In this document: piece by piece, positions 1-12,374 of the stretch
Layout: each line of letters opens with the position of its first letter
How positions within the stretch are numbered: position 1 is the first letter of the stretch
Assembly (NCBI RefSeq): GCF_022581195.2
Contig: NC_061454.1
Location: 124,001 to 188,000 of the forward strand
DNA from: Helicoverpa zea
Lineage: Eukaryota; Arthropoda; Insecta; Lepidoptera; Noctuidae
Direction: 5' to 3'
DNA: 64,000 nucleotides
Made by a program: the position numbers and the translations under genes
The notes under the pieces: generated by a model
Database searches by the model: none
What the model saw: the letters and a program-made list of their open reading frames with translations, nothing else
Told to the model about the DNA's origin: nothing

Positions 1-3000
1 AAATGCACAGTTGTGTCAATTCTGCAAACTCTGGTGAAGATACTCACGAAGCTTCAATTTGAAAATGAATCGGCTATTTACCATCCTAATTTCCGTAATA
101 GATTGGACAAAAAAGGAGGAATGAAGAAAATCTGTCCGATGTGAGGGACATTGGAGAAGACATAATAGTGACCGATAATAAACATTGGAAAAGAGATTAA
201 GTATTTATGCTCCCAAAACAACATAAGTAAAACAGGCGGCGCTACATTCTCTGCTTCGAAGTAAGCCCCCCGACGCAACTATTGTGGGAGAGAGAAACAA
301 ACTAACAATTTAGCAAAACATTAACAACTGTAAATCCCAGCAACGATTAACCCGAGTCAATTAGCCGCTTAGTTAAAACGTATTGTGTAATTTAGAACAA
401 GGCTGAGTCGCTGGATTAGCGGCACTAGTTCACCAGCGGCAGTGGTGGCCAGTAGCGGCCAGTAGCGGCCAGTACAGCACTTTGTGTAATAGATTATGAT
501 TTACGAGGTGTCGCTGTGTCCAGGCTAGAGCTCCACTTGCGCGGTAATGCAGATAGAAGGTCCACGTGACGATATCAACGTTATCATGTTTATCTGCGAA
601 CCCCTTCACCGCTGTTGTGGAGATCTGTTCGGGTAATTTTTCGCCAGGTAAGCAAAACCTGTGTAACTGCGGTTGACCAGATCGCAAACATATAGCTTTT
701 ATCTAAAACGTAAGTACTTAAATTATGTCAGTTTTTCCAAGAAATTCATATTCTCAGAAGCAGTGTAGGAAAGTTCTTTTTTGGGTTCGAGTTACTAATA
801 TAACTTAATGTTGAGTAACGACACCTTTATCGTAACGAGACATATTCGCAGAACCAAAGTCATGCGCCCAAACTGGGTTGTTGTTCGGAGCTTGATGGTG
901 CTACTTCCGAATACATTATGTTTAGTTTCAGTAATTTCAATATTTTGTCACAGTAATTGCACAATGAATGTATTGACGTGAAGTGTCGCCACTTGACAAC
1001 TAATTAGGTTTGTGAGTGCGGTGCACGCGGCTTTTATTCAATAAATGCTTCATTCCATGCAACATGTTTACCTGTGTTCGCGTGAAACAGTTGCTCTCAA
1101 TCACACTCAATTATCGGTCTTTTGAATACTCTCTCATAACAATAGCAATCAGTTAAATTGTTGGTTCAATAGGTTAACCGGTATTTCAAGTATTCATAAT
1201 CGGCACAATTACTTTATACTTTAATGTTTCAACATACATACAATTATAATTATAAGCGTAACTACAATCTGTAATATTTTGTTTATATTTAGTTTCAGTG
1301 TAATTCACCCTGAGTTGTTATCAAGCGTCGTCCAGAGAGCCGACTGGTACCGTATAACTCCGTATAACCGTATACCGTATAACCGTATAACTCCCGTCTG
1401 TATTTGTTGAATAAGTATTTAAACACAAACTCTCCGACTTACAGTTTGCACTAAGAAAATCTTTAAAGTTGGGCTTCCATTGTTTTCACAGAGAAAACTA
1501 ATTTGGAAATTAAATAATCCGCAAACAAAATGCTATTCTAGGAGTGAAGGCAACCTGAGTGGGTCTTGTCTTGTTCTAGTAAACATTTCAACTGTTGTTA
1601 CAAAGCATATGATTAGATAATGTTACTAACAATAGATAGCTTCAGTTGCAGAAAGGTACAGAGTGAGTGGATGCGCGGAGGCCGCGTGTGCCGGCCATGC
1701 GGCACGCAATCCGCGCGTTATCGCCGCAAGACGCGTGTTCTCACCGCGCGCCGCTCCGCACAATGCCTTCATTATCTAAGAATAATACCTCCCCCATATT
1801 TACTGCCACGCACCACCTATTATTAAACCTTATTACTTATCTACTTATGTAGGTACACAGTATTATAAAATCCTTGCTGAAAATTTCATAAGAATACACG
1901 AGGTTGGATAAGGAGGCACCTTAAAAAATGTTGCCATAAAGATGAAAAGGCACTTTTATAAGAATAACTTTCTACTACGTTGAAAGCATCTGAATTTTTG
2001 AACAAAATAACGGTAACGTCAATATTAAATTACGATTTCAGCTCCCCGGGTTAATACAACAGCTACTCATTTTTGAATGTAAACCAGAATATATAAGCTT
2101 GGGAACGGAATACACTTCTTTCAAATGTTAGATCCCACTGTTTCTGATTTACAAAAGTGGTAAAGATGTAATTGTTTTTGTAGTTAGTCTCTTAAGAAAA
2201 CATCAATATAAATCTAGCTAAGGACTTGTGCTAGACTGGTAAACATAGGCTTACATACATAACGTTTATAATTTTCAATAAAGCATATACTAAATTATGT
2301 AAAATTTAAAACAACACAATAAAAGTTATACCTACCAGCCAGTTTTCGCTCAGTCTTGAACATCGCACAGCTAATATTAAAAATGATCAGCAAATGTTGA
2401 AGTTGTCTGACGTCTGCTGGTCTGACTTCACGAGTTGTTCAGAACGCGGCCGACTGCTCGATGGATGAGGCATATTCGCGCACACGCGTACTGTGTATAC
2501 TGTGGTGTCATATTGTTTGTCAATGCGTCACGCGTCACGACGACGCAATTAACTCGGATACGGCGTGACGGTACCGAGGTAATCATTTATATATAGGTAA
2601 GCCTCTTCATATTACTCTCTGATTAGATTATCTCATAAGATTGATTTCTAGACAAGTTAACTGACGGCGCGATTTGATCAAGTGTTTCAACTTGCAATGC
2701 GATGCCCAGTTGTTCATCCAAGTAAAACAACATGTTGTTAGTTTCGATGAATGATTTTCATGCAGGAAAACCCGTGAAAATTCCATTACGTCCATTCTTA
2801 TGGTAGTAGGTCCGCGGCGGACAATGTACAAAGCGCTTGAAGTCGGTCCGTCTCATCAGCAGTAGTGCTTGCACAACGCTTGCAGCGGCCTCGCGAGGCT
2901 GACTGCACTCGCTGCACTGTCTGCGCAGACAGCGCTGCAGCGCCGCGCCGGTACCTATCGATGCGCTCTTTACTATTCAAACTAGCCTCGGAAATTTCAT

Positions 3001-3994
3001 TATTTTAAAATATTTCTCGCAAAACAGAGAGTAGTTGAACATCGCGCTTGTACCGCGACTTGTTCACTGATGTACACTGCTCAGCTTGAAGCACTGCCAG
3101 CGACCGCCACTATTCAATGATCTAAATAACTTGTGGAAATTCCTGCAAAATGTTTATACAATATACAAAACTTCATATACGTAAATGTTAAGCATCAGTC
3201 AGTGGGGAGAGTATTCAAAGTATTCATTTGGTTAGAGAATGTGCAGCGCTGGCCTCGCCGGGTATTTTCTTTGCATGCATAAGCGTCGCGTTTTTTCCAT
3301 ACGAAGTGACGGCTCTCAGCCAGCCTGATACGAAGAGCAAGTGTGCTGCACACTCAACCATTCCTCTTGTGCATACCATTTGCGCTGAAAATAATTACAC
3401 TTTGTGCTTTTCTGCTCTCTTAAACTTTGTGTTTCTTGACATAAAATACTTACAACTGCTTTCACTCAGATTGTTGTTAAAACTAATAAGCGTTTAATCG
3501 TTCGGTATGCACTTGACTGGTTATTATCATTAACGAGGCAAGAAACCATACGTTTACATCTTAATGGCTCATTTCCCAGCAGATTTCCCTTTTCATTGTT
3601 ATTTCAGTGGAATATTCGTGGAATCATTAAAATGTGTAATTTCCTCGTCGCGAAACAATACGTGCGGAAGCGGATAATGAAAATAACAAGTAAAATAGTT
3701 TGTGTGTGTGTGTGCGGCGGTCAGCAAGCAATGTCAGTCGGCGCTGCAGCGCGCATCACTCATCGCGCCGCAGACGTGCGCGCTAGTCGCGCCACCCGGC
3801 GCCGCCCGCACTCGCCACGCAGCAAGCAAGTTGCACCACATTGTATGCGCCGTAGGTGCCGCGATTATGGACTCGCGTTATTTGCAATTTGTGCATGCTG
3901 CGAACTTTCCCTGCAAAGAAACTCATCCACCCCGCCTAGTACCTAATTAGTAAAATGCTTTCACCTAATTTTAGGCCAGTTAATGTCATAAATA
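1..3994. other. Gene-free stretch, anonymous
   Basis: No coding region, RNA gene or recognisable mobile element is visible on either strand. The open frames here are short and have no recognisable motif. Two tiny tandem arrays occur, a GGCCAGTAGC-type repeat (about 432-474) and a CCGTATAA-type repeat (about 1348-1394), plus a short TG run near 3700. CpG-rich patches at about 2840-2960 and 3730-3860 break up the otherwise AT-rich sequence. These could be regulatory DNA or old repeats; nothing in the sequence decides. Confidence 0.6.
1348..1394. repeat. Short CCGTATAA tandem array
   Basis: Five tandem occurrences of CCGTATA(A) with slightly variable spacers (CTC, C) lie within about 47 bases. 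It is an imperfect minisatellite with no neighbouring gene. Function unknown, probably replication slippage. Confidence 0.7.
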
Positions 3995-5061
3995 AACCGG
4001 CCAAGTGCGAGTCGGACTCGCGCACCGAGGGTTCCGTACAAATCCCAGTTTCAGGTATTTTCGAAACTGCCTGACGACTTGTAACTGTCGAATTGTAACA
4101 ACGACTGCTAGAGTGTAGGATTCGGGGCTGCTGGCTTTACGTTTCTAGAGCCTTGACAAAAGTGTAATTCTGTCCTTTTCGTTGTTTTATAAAGTCGGCT
4201 TTATTTTATTTTGTAGCATTTTACAAACAAATCCAACTTCAAACATATAAAAAAGCAACAAGAAAACAAAAGCAAGAAAGAAATTAAAAAGATGATTGGT
4301 GCATCGGTCTAAAAGTCGGTGTCTAGAGAATGCATCTATATTTATTTAACCACCGAGATCTAGACCGACGCATATAAACAGTTTTCTTGTTGTTTTTAGA
4401 AGTTGTTTTTTTTTTTTTGTAAAAAGTTTTTATTTTTAACTTTTGTGAAAGTTCTCGTCAATACGAATAATATAAGCCCAAACACGACGTTACTAAAACA
4501 TACCGTTGAGGAGTTCTCTCGACTTTCTCACGTCTCCATCATCAGGTAAGCTCTAAACCTTCACTGTTTGATAGTATCACCAGACATACATCTGAGAATC
4601 AAGTTTTAATCCTATGCATGCCTACAATTTCTGGTAGTTGCCCTCGATTTCTCAGGATTTCCATCATCAGATCCTGACCTGATGACAATGAAAATAAACG
4701 GCGAGTATACTCTTTTACTAAAAAAAAATGTTTTCTCAAATCCGTCAAACTTGGTCGTTTAAATTCCCCATTGAGATGAGGAAAATATTTGATTTGATTT
4801 GATAATATTTTAATATTTTATGTAACTTCAAATTTATCATTTTCGCAATTTTTCCTTTATCTGTACTATATAACGGTGCTTCTTGCCGAATTTCAAGATT
4901 CTGAGTTCACGGGAAGTACCTTGTAGGTTTTGATTCCCTAGCGTGTGACGGAAATTCGTCTAAGGTGTCGGTATAAGTACTGTATCTTTTGATCGCGTTA
5001 ACTTAGAAGTTTGATTTTTTCACTGCCTGAAGGGACAATAGACCTAGGTATTTGGTATAAA

Positions 5062-6425
5062 GAAGATGGATCAAAATTGCCCCACGTCCTATAACAATGT
5101 GACGTATCTCAAAAAAAAGATAAAAATGTTTAAAAAAATATGACATACTCTCTAATTCATTTTTTTTACACCTTCATACGAAAAAAATGCTTTAAAAATT
5201 GTTCAGGCGCTGTTATGAAAACATCGTTCATAGAACTATTTATGGACTATTTTATTACATTATTTTTTTGTTTGATAGGGTATACCTCACAGGTGGTCCC
5301 ATAATCATCAGGTCAGGATCTGATGATGGAAACCCTGAGAAATCCAGGGCAACTTTTGAAAGTTGTAGGCATGCGCAGGATAAAAACTTGACTATAAGGT
5401 GTATGTCTTATAACAATATGCAACAGTGAAAGTTTGGAGCTGACCTGATGATGGAGACGAAAGAAGGTCGAGGGAACTCGACAACCGAATATGTAAACTA
5501 CCTCGTGTTTGGGCTCATATTATTTGTATTGAATAGACCTTTGCAACAGTGAAGGTTTGCAGCTGACTTGATGATGGAGACCAGAGAAGGGCGAGGGAAC
5601 TCGACAACTAAATATGTGAACTGCCTCGTGTTTGGGCTTATATTATTCGTATTGATAAGAACTTTCCACTTATGCGGATAGTGACAACTGTGCTTGTCAC
5701 TGAAAAGCCAAAAATAAAAATAAAAACTTTTTACAATAAAAAAACTTCCAAAAACACTGAAAAGCAAAAAAAAAAAATAGTCTTAGGATCATCGGCCTAG
5801 AAGTCGGTGGGGAAATAAACTTAGGTACATCCTTTAGACACCGACTTCTGAGGTAGTTTAAATATTTTCTTGTCGAGTTCCCTCGCCCTTCTCTGGTCTC
5901 CATCATCAAGTCAGCTTCAAACCTTCACTGTTGCAAAGGTCTATTCAATACAAATAATATGAGCCCAAACACGAGGTAGTTTACATATTCGGTTGTCGAG
6001 TTCCCTCGACCTTCTTTCGTCTCCATCATCAGGTCAGCTCCAAACCTTTACTGTTGCATATTGTTGTAAGACATACACCTTATAGTCAATTTTTTTCCTG
6101 CGCATGCCTACAACTTTCAAAAGTTGCCCTGGATTTCTCAGGGTTTCCATCATGAGATCCTGGCCTGATGATTATGGGACCACCTGTGAGGTATACCCTA
6201 TCAAACAAAAAAATATTTTAATAAAATAGTCCATAAATAGTCCTATGAACGATGTTTTCATAACAGCGCCTGAACAATTTTTAAAGCATTTTTTTCGTAT
6301 GAAGGTGTAAAAAAAATGAATTAGAGAGTATGCCATATTTTTTTAAACATTTTCATCTTTTTTTTGAGATACGTCACATTGTTATAGGACGTGGGGCAAT
6401 TTTGTATGGATTGTGATCCGTCTTC
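5062..6425. mobile_element. Large foldback (inverted-repeat) element nested in copy A
   Basis: A 1,364-bp insertion absent from the two sister copies. Its ends are inverted: GAAGATGGATC at the left and GATCCGTCTTC at the right. Complementarity runs inward for about 565 bases per arm (left about 5062-5626, right about 5850-6425) around a ~220-bp loop. The left arm has lost 11 bp near its tip (ACAATCCATAC, kept in complement in the right arm). Each arm holds a ~128-bp unit, present twice in the left arm, containing CTGATGATGGAGAC and CTCGTGTTTGGGCT. Diverged forms of the same unit also occur in the host element, so insert and host are related families. Comparison with copies B and C gives an exact junction, GGTATAAA / TTTCAATTTG, with no duplicated or deleted base. 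No coding potential is seen. Confidence 0.8.
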
Positions 6426-6790
6426 TTTCAATTTGATACCTTTATTCGTTTGTGAGAAATAAGATAGTAAGTTTCATTTTATTAAAATATTTTTTTTTTA
6501 CATTATAAAACTAAAAAAATGAGATTTTCGTAATTTTTCCTATATTTGCATTATATGACAATGCTTCATGCCAAATTTCAAGACTCTGAGTTTACATGAA
6601 GTATCCTGGAGGTTTTGATTCCTTTGCGAGTATCGAAAATTTGTTGAAAACATCGACATAATCGGCTGTATCTTTTGATTGGCTTGGCTTAGAAGTTTGA
6701 TATTTTCACAGCTTAAAGGGACAATAGACCTGAGTATTTCATGTGAATTTCAGCTTGATTCGTCCACGCGTTCTTGAGATAAAGGGTCTT

Positions 6791-6856
<66 letters not shown>
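6791..6856 (+). repeat. (GACA)n microsatellite inside copy A
   Basis: About 16 tandem GACA units directly precede GACGGACAACAAAGTG near the right end of copy A. This is the hitchhiking (GTCY)n microsatellite of the element family, read on the opposite strand. It is the longest of the three arrays in the window. Confidence 0.92.
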
Positions 6857-6857
<1 letters not shown>

Positions 6858-6915
6858 GGACAACAAAGTGATCCTATAAGGGTTCCGTTTTTTTCCTTTT
6901 GAGGTACGGAACCCT

Positions 6916-9577
6916 AAAAATGCAGTAATGAGAATAATGTGTGGCCACAAACGTAAGCTTTTACACAAATATTTTTTTTTGTAGCACCGAGTGTGAGATG
7001 CTTGAGTGCATGGCCCTTGTAACTGCACACAAACAGAAGCTCAGCCAAGTAGGCGAGCATTCGCGCGGAGTGCGAGCGCTCGGAGCGGACGGCGCGAGCG
7101 GGGCGCTCCGCACGCGAGGGTCGAGAGGCGCCTGGCGGGATGTGCGGGATGTGCCGCCTCAAAGGAAATCACAATTGAAGCGGAGCACGCAATTACGTGG
7201 ATTAAGTGCGCGGAACAATTTGAATTATCTACTTTATACAAGTCGCTGAGCAATTTTAATCACGTGTATGCGCTAGACTGCATGTCGGCTAAGTGCACTC
7301 TTTTACTTATTACTTAATCGCCCTTTAAATGACTTTCTACGGGCATAGGACTTGAGTTTAGATTTTCGTACTTAGGAAGCTTTTACTATTTAAGAAAAAT
7401 ATGGAGTGTGGGTTCTGAGCAAGGAATACGTCGCAATTCTGCGTAGTTGGTAATTAGATCTGGTGGTGTGTGTGACGCACTCCGGCATTCATAAAGGGCG
7501 CGTTTCACACGCGAGTGGACGCGCGACTCACAGACGCACGCTGCGGCCGCGTCAGCCGCGCGCAACAAGCGATATATATCGCAGCGAGTCGCCCGTGAGC
7601 GCAGTCTGTCGGGTGCTCCGCTATTCATAAAGGCTCATTTTGCAGACGAGACGAATTGCTCCGGATTAGTGCGCACTATCGAGCCCGTTTGTGCGATACC
7701 AAACCAAACTTCATACGTGGAAATTCCGACAAGCGTATGGCTATGTTCTAAATTCTAGGCAATCTCATATACCGACCAACGTTTCCAAACCAAACAGTGT
7801 TTTGTGGAATTGTAGGTTCATCTACGATATTGTTCATGTCGTAATTTGATATTTAGAAACTTTACCACTGATTTGGTGTTTGTCAGAAACAAGAACTATT
7901 GTTAGCGAAGTGACACACTCATTCTCAGAGCAGGTCAGTGTCATGTAGCTATGTATCCGCGGGGATCACCACGCTCTGGGCTGACAGGTTATCTGACATT
8001 TTTAGAACAATTTTTTTTTATTTTAATGTAAATAACGACCTGTAAACACAATCATACCATCTGTATGTGTAAGTAAAGAGCTCATAATCCCGAGTAGTAA
8101 AGATAACGCTTTACGAGTGCAGTTCACTTGAAGTGCTCGCGCAATATTGCACACAACTTTGTTGTTTTAGATAAAGCTACGGTCACACCGGGCAACATCG
8201 GCCCAGCGAAGCGTTCTGGAATATTCATAGAAAAGTATTATGTTGTACTATATGTAGGAATAGCCACGCTACTACGAAACTGAAACAGCCCCATCTACTT
8301 AGAAGGGATTCGGTTTCTTGTACAAAGTGAACAAGGTAAAAGTGTAATATCAAATTGGGTTCTGACAGTCTCTTTGTATTCTCAATACTGTGAGTGATAG
8401 CACTACCTCGGTGCCTGCGAAAAGGCACAGATATTTCTCTGCGCGACGTGTTTTTATTGATTCCAGTGTAAAGTTGTGGCAGCATAAATAATGCTCGAAT
8501 TAATCACATGGTCCATAACATAGATATAGATAGTACAGAGGGCGCGTCTACACCATATTCGCAATAAAACAAAATGTACCTACTAACAACTACCATGCAT
8601 GAAACAAAACTAGACACTGGTCTGATCATTTCTGCGCCCCTCCAGGGTCTGCGCCCTGTGCCTGGGCACCGCTGGCACCGCCCTAGTTACGGCACTGGTG
8701 GCAGCAACGCTCGCGAGACGCCAGTACACACGCCTGTCGGATCACTTCCACTTCATACTGTTAGTATATATCTTCATAAATTACGAAACGTGAGATGAGC
8801 GGTATCGATGTCGAGATCCGGCGCCGTATCAATTGTAATCCAATCTACTCGTATTTATCCTGCTCGCTCGTGTACACCTCACATCACTCATTTGAAATGC
8901 TGATCGCTAGTTCCTGTAATGAGAGTACGTTACATACATACAAATATGCCCGGAAACGCAAACATTGAAACCTGTTAACCAAATTCAATGTTTTCGTTTC
9001 TAAAATTACTATATTAATACGTCAGGGCTGCGGCAGCAGACAGTTTCATAAAAGCCATAGAGTTTTATGCAGCCCACATAAACATCTATTATACTCCGGC
9101 CGACGATTACTTTAGACATAAAATTGTCACATCTTACGATTTCGGAACACCATGGACAATTTTATTTCCGCTACAAAGTGCGGCGCTATAAATCTGCGGG
9201 ACTATTTCCCGGGCAGGGACGGGCAGGGACGGGCAGGGACGATAGGGACGGGCAGGGATGACAGGGGCGGGAGCGACGGGGATAGGTAAATGTCTGTATC
9301 GAGATATTAGTTCCAGCTGGCGGGGACTGCGAGGTGAGAGATGACGACCGAGTAATGGATCTGATGTGGAGATGGATAAACCATGACTGATGCTGCGGCG
9401 GTCGGTGCTCGTAGACGTATTGAATTCGATTTTATGCGTATCGTATTCGAAGATCGTTTGCCGAATTGAATTGAAAATATTCTACCTATGTTTTTAGACC
9501 TTTGAGAGAACATTGGACCTTACGTATATTTCCGTAATGTGCTATGTGATCTATCTACCTACTTACTGCTCATTTTT
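6916..9577. other. Gene-free stretch between element copies A and B
   Basis: No gene recognised. CpG-rich patches occur at about 7035-7165 and 7480-7620, separated by AT-rich DNA. A GGGCAGGGAC tandem array lies at about 9211-9260. A segment at about 8628-8700 (CTGGGCACCGCTGGCACCGCC...) resembles fragments of retroelement tails I have seen in insects, but I cannot place it. The open frames over the CpG patches are Arg/Ala-rich and look like compositional artefacts. Confidence 0.55.
9211..9286. repeat. GGGCAGGGAC minisatellite
   Basis: Three exact GGGCAGGGAC units are followed by degenerate ones (GATAGGGAC, GGGCAGGGAT, GACAGGGGC). G-rich on the + strand with repeated GGG runs, so G-quadruplex formation is possible but untested. 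Confidence 0.75.
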
Positions 9578-9635
9578 AGGGTTCCGTACCTCAAAAGGAA
9601 AAAAACGGAACCCTTATAGGATCACTTTGTTGTCC

Positions 9636-9678
<43 letters not shown>

Positions 9679-11109
9679 AAGACCCTTTATCTCAAGAAGG
9701 CGTGGACGAATCAAGCTGAAATTCACATGAAATACTCAGGTCTATTGTCCCTTTAAGCTGTGAAAATATCAAACTTCTAAGCCAAGCCAATCAAAAGATA
9801 CAGCCGATTATGTCGATGTTTTCAACAAATTTTCGATACTCGCAAAGGAATCAAAACCTCCAGGATACTTCCCGTAAACTCAGAGTCTTGAAATTTGGCA
9901 TGAAGCATTGTCATATAATGCAAATATAGGAAAAATTACGAAAATCTCATTTTTTTAGTTTTATAATGTAAAAAAAAAATATTTTAATAAAATGAAACTT
10001 ACTACCTTATTTCTCACAAACGAATAAAGGTATCAAATTGAAATTTATACCAAATACCTAGGTCTATTGTCCCTTCAGGCAGTGAAAAAATCAAACTTCT
10101 AAGTTAACGCGATCAAAAGATACAGTACTTATACCGACACCTTAGACGAATTTCCGTCACACGCTAGGGAATCAAAACCTACAAGGTACTTCCCGTGAAC
10201 TCAGAATCTTGAAATTCGGCAAGAAGCACCGTTATATAGTACAGATAAAGGAAAAATTGCGAAAATGATAAATTTGAAGTTACATAAAATATTAAAATAT
10301 TATCAAATCAAATCAAATATTTTCCTCATCTCAATGGGGAATTTAAACGACCAAGTTTGACGGATTTGAGAAAACATTTTTTTTTTGTAAAAGAGTATAC
10401 TCGCCGTTTATTTTCATTGTCATCAGGTCAGGATCTGATGATGGAAATCCTGAGAAATCGAGGGCAACTACCAGAAATTGTAGGCATGCATAGGATTAAA
10501 ACTTGATTCTCAGATGTATGTCTGGTGATACTATCAAACAGTGAAGGTTTAGAGCTTACCTGATGATGGAGACGTGAGAAAGTCGAGAGAACTCCTCAAC
10601 GGTATGTTTTAGTAACGTCGTGTTTGGGCTTATATTATTCGTATTGACGAGAACTTTCACAAAAGTTAAAAATAAAAACTTTTTACAAAAAAAAAAACAA
10701 CTTCTAAAAACAACAAGAAAACTGTTTATATGCGTCGGTCTAGATCTCGGTGGTTAAATAAATATAGATGCATTCTCTAGACACCGACTTTTAGACCGAT
10801 GCACCAATCATCTTTTTAATTTCTTTCTTGCTTTTGTTTTCTTGTTGCTTTTTTATATGTTTGAAGTTGGATTTGTTTGTAAAATGCTACAAAATAAAAT
10901 AAAGCCGACTTTATAAAACAACGAAAAGGACAGAATTACACTTTTGTCAAGGCTCTAGAAACGTAAAGCCAGCAGCCCCGAATCCTACACTCTAGCAGTC
11001 GTTGTTACAATTCGACAGTTACAAGTCGTCAGGCAGTTTCGAAAATACCTGAAACTGGGATTTGTACGGAACCCTCGGTGCGCGAGTCCGACTCGCACTT
11101 GGCCGGTTT
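9578..11109 (-). mobile_element. (GTCT)n-carrying MITE-like element, copy B (uninterrupted)
   Basis: Reverse-orientation copy of the 3995-6915 element without the foldback. On the + strand it begins with AGGGTTCCGTACCTC, then the GTCT array, and ends with CACTTGGCCGGTTT. Reading against copy C shows the two agree almost base for base over ~1.53 kb, so both are recent or have been homogenised. The junction where copy A is interrupted reads uninterrupted here (CAAATTGAAATTTATACC), which defines the empty site. The left flank is CATTTTT, a T-rich target typical for the family. No ORF of any length, so it must be mobilised in trans. Confidence 0.85.
9631..9678 (-). repeat. (GTCT)n microsatellite inside copy B
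   Basis: About 11-12 GTCT units follow TTGTTGTCC and precede CAAGACCCTTTATC. It sits at the same place as the arrays in copies A and C but differs in unit number, as expected for a slippage-prone array carried inside a mobile element. Confidence 0.92.
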
Positions 11110-12374
11110 ATTATAATCTATTTTAATTGAATCAATTTGTTTGCAAATGACAGATTGTAATGCACCAGTTGACAGTGGAGTACAGGAGGTAATAGAGAGT
11201 AAGAGGCGGCACACGTCGCGCACACGCGGGCGACGCGTCGGTGGCGCGGAGAGCTCGCCCGCTATTACTTTATGCAAATGGCCGGACGGAGGCGACGCGC
11301 CGAGGCGCCGCTAAGGAATGCTGCGGACGACCGAACCTCTCCACACTTTTCCTAATAAATTTTCCTATCGAGTTGAGCTTGCCGTTCAACACATTTTTCT
11401 TCTTTCTAAACGCATGAATACTTCTTTTTTAATTGGAAAAGATTCTACAAACTTATCGAAGTAAATTGCGTTAAAATGTGGATCTATCTACAAGTCAACT
11501 TACATAAGTACTCATATACATACCGTTCTGCTATTACTGTGTAATTTTGATTTTAGGCATAGGAGGAAGTAATTAATATAAGCTCAATTCAACATTCTAC
11601 AATACTTGAAACTATGTATGTGCCTTTATCTAAGTAGCCCTGCCTTAAATCATACATAAACCATCATAAATTGGGCTCTCGTTGTGAGCTTACTAATGTT
11701 GTGTGTGTCGCGCCTTACAGCAGGCACTCGGCCGCAGCTGTGTGCGCACGAGGACCGCACGAGGGTCGCACGAGGGCACACGAGGGCCGCAGGAGGGCCG
11801 CACTAGTGTCCGCACATTTTTATGTAACGCGGCGTGACGTGCGCCTGCGTCCGATTGCTTTATGGTGACAGGTCCGGACATCGTAATCTGTGCGCATGCA
11901 TTATCTCCGGCCGCGCCGCTGCTCACCGACAAACTCACTGCGACAGTTTGAAACCCAGTCCGAAGCACGCTCGCACTCATGACACTGTACACTGATTACT
12001 TTAATATTCCAGCTCAAAGAAGTCTCATTTCCATCGTATATTAGAAAATAATGTTAAAATTAAATGTTTATTTCGAAACGCGGACTGTTTGGCTGACTAA
12101 GATTGATGAGTTCTACTACAAAATACTTTTTTTTAGCTATATTACATTTTTATATTGCTTTTGTTCTAGTCTGACATGATTGAATTAAACGTTCCCGAAA
12201 TATATTTAGAGGATGATCTGTCTCATTTTACTCGGCTTTTTATAGCGAGTCTTAAATCCATCACATATCTAATTACTGTCTGATTGGCTTAGCAGGGATC
12301 TACAGCTCCATTAGAATATTTTTCCACAGTAATAAAGCCATCAATTATTATTAGTATAGCATACTAACAGGATA
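11110..12374. other. Gene-free stretch between copy B and the tandem duplication
   Basis: A CpG-rich patch with GAGGGCCGC/GAGGGTCGC repeats occurs at about 11740-11800, and another at about 11190-11310. The rest is AT-rich. The short frames over the CpG patch are low-complexity. I see no splice-bounded exon or RNA gene. Confidence 0.5.

Larger units (their letters stand above)
3995..6915 (+). mobile_element. (GTCT)n-carrying MITE-like element, copy A, split by a foldback
   Basis: This is the first of three copies of the same element in the window. Orientation is set from the AACCGGCCAAGTGCGAGTC end to the ACGGAACCCT end. The right end holds a terminal hairpin (AGGGTTCCGT, a spacer of about 20 nt, ACGGAACCCT), with a GACA/GTCT microsatellite just inside it. 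That layout matches the lepidopteran MINE-2 class described by Coates and colleagues: subterminal AGGGTTCCGTA, a hitchhiking (GTCY)n microsatellite, and TT-type target sites. The AA at the left junction and the AAAA at the right junction fit such a target. The body contains two diverged copies of a ~230-bp module (about 4840-5061 and 6510-6740). It has no long ORF, so it is non-autonomous. Unlike copies B and C, it is interrupted at 5062-6425 by a second, foldback element. Class assignment is from memory of the published motif, not a search. Confidence 0.82.

Noticed and set aside
3596..3946. 116-codon + frame over a CpG patch
   Set aside because: Arg/Ala/His-rich, overlaps another frame of similar length on the same strand, no motif. 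Typical of GC-rich DNA with few stops.
5498..5909. Minus-strand frames inside the foldback
   Set aside because: Low-complexity Phe/Leu-rich translations of A/T-rich arm and loop sequence. Inverted copies on the other arm do not preserve them.
6750..7028. Minus frame containing repeated Leu-Ser-Val-Cys units
   Set aside because: Translation of the GTCT microsatellite of the mobile element, not a protein. The same applies at 9513-9719 and 14680-15044.
8628..8700. CTGGGCACCGCTGGCACCGCC segment as a retroelement tail
   Set aside because: Looks familiar but too short, and no boundary or target duplication is visible. Left within the anonymous stretch.
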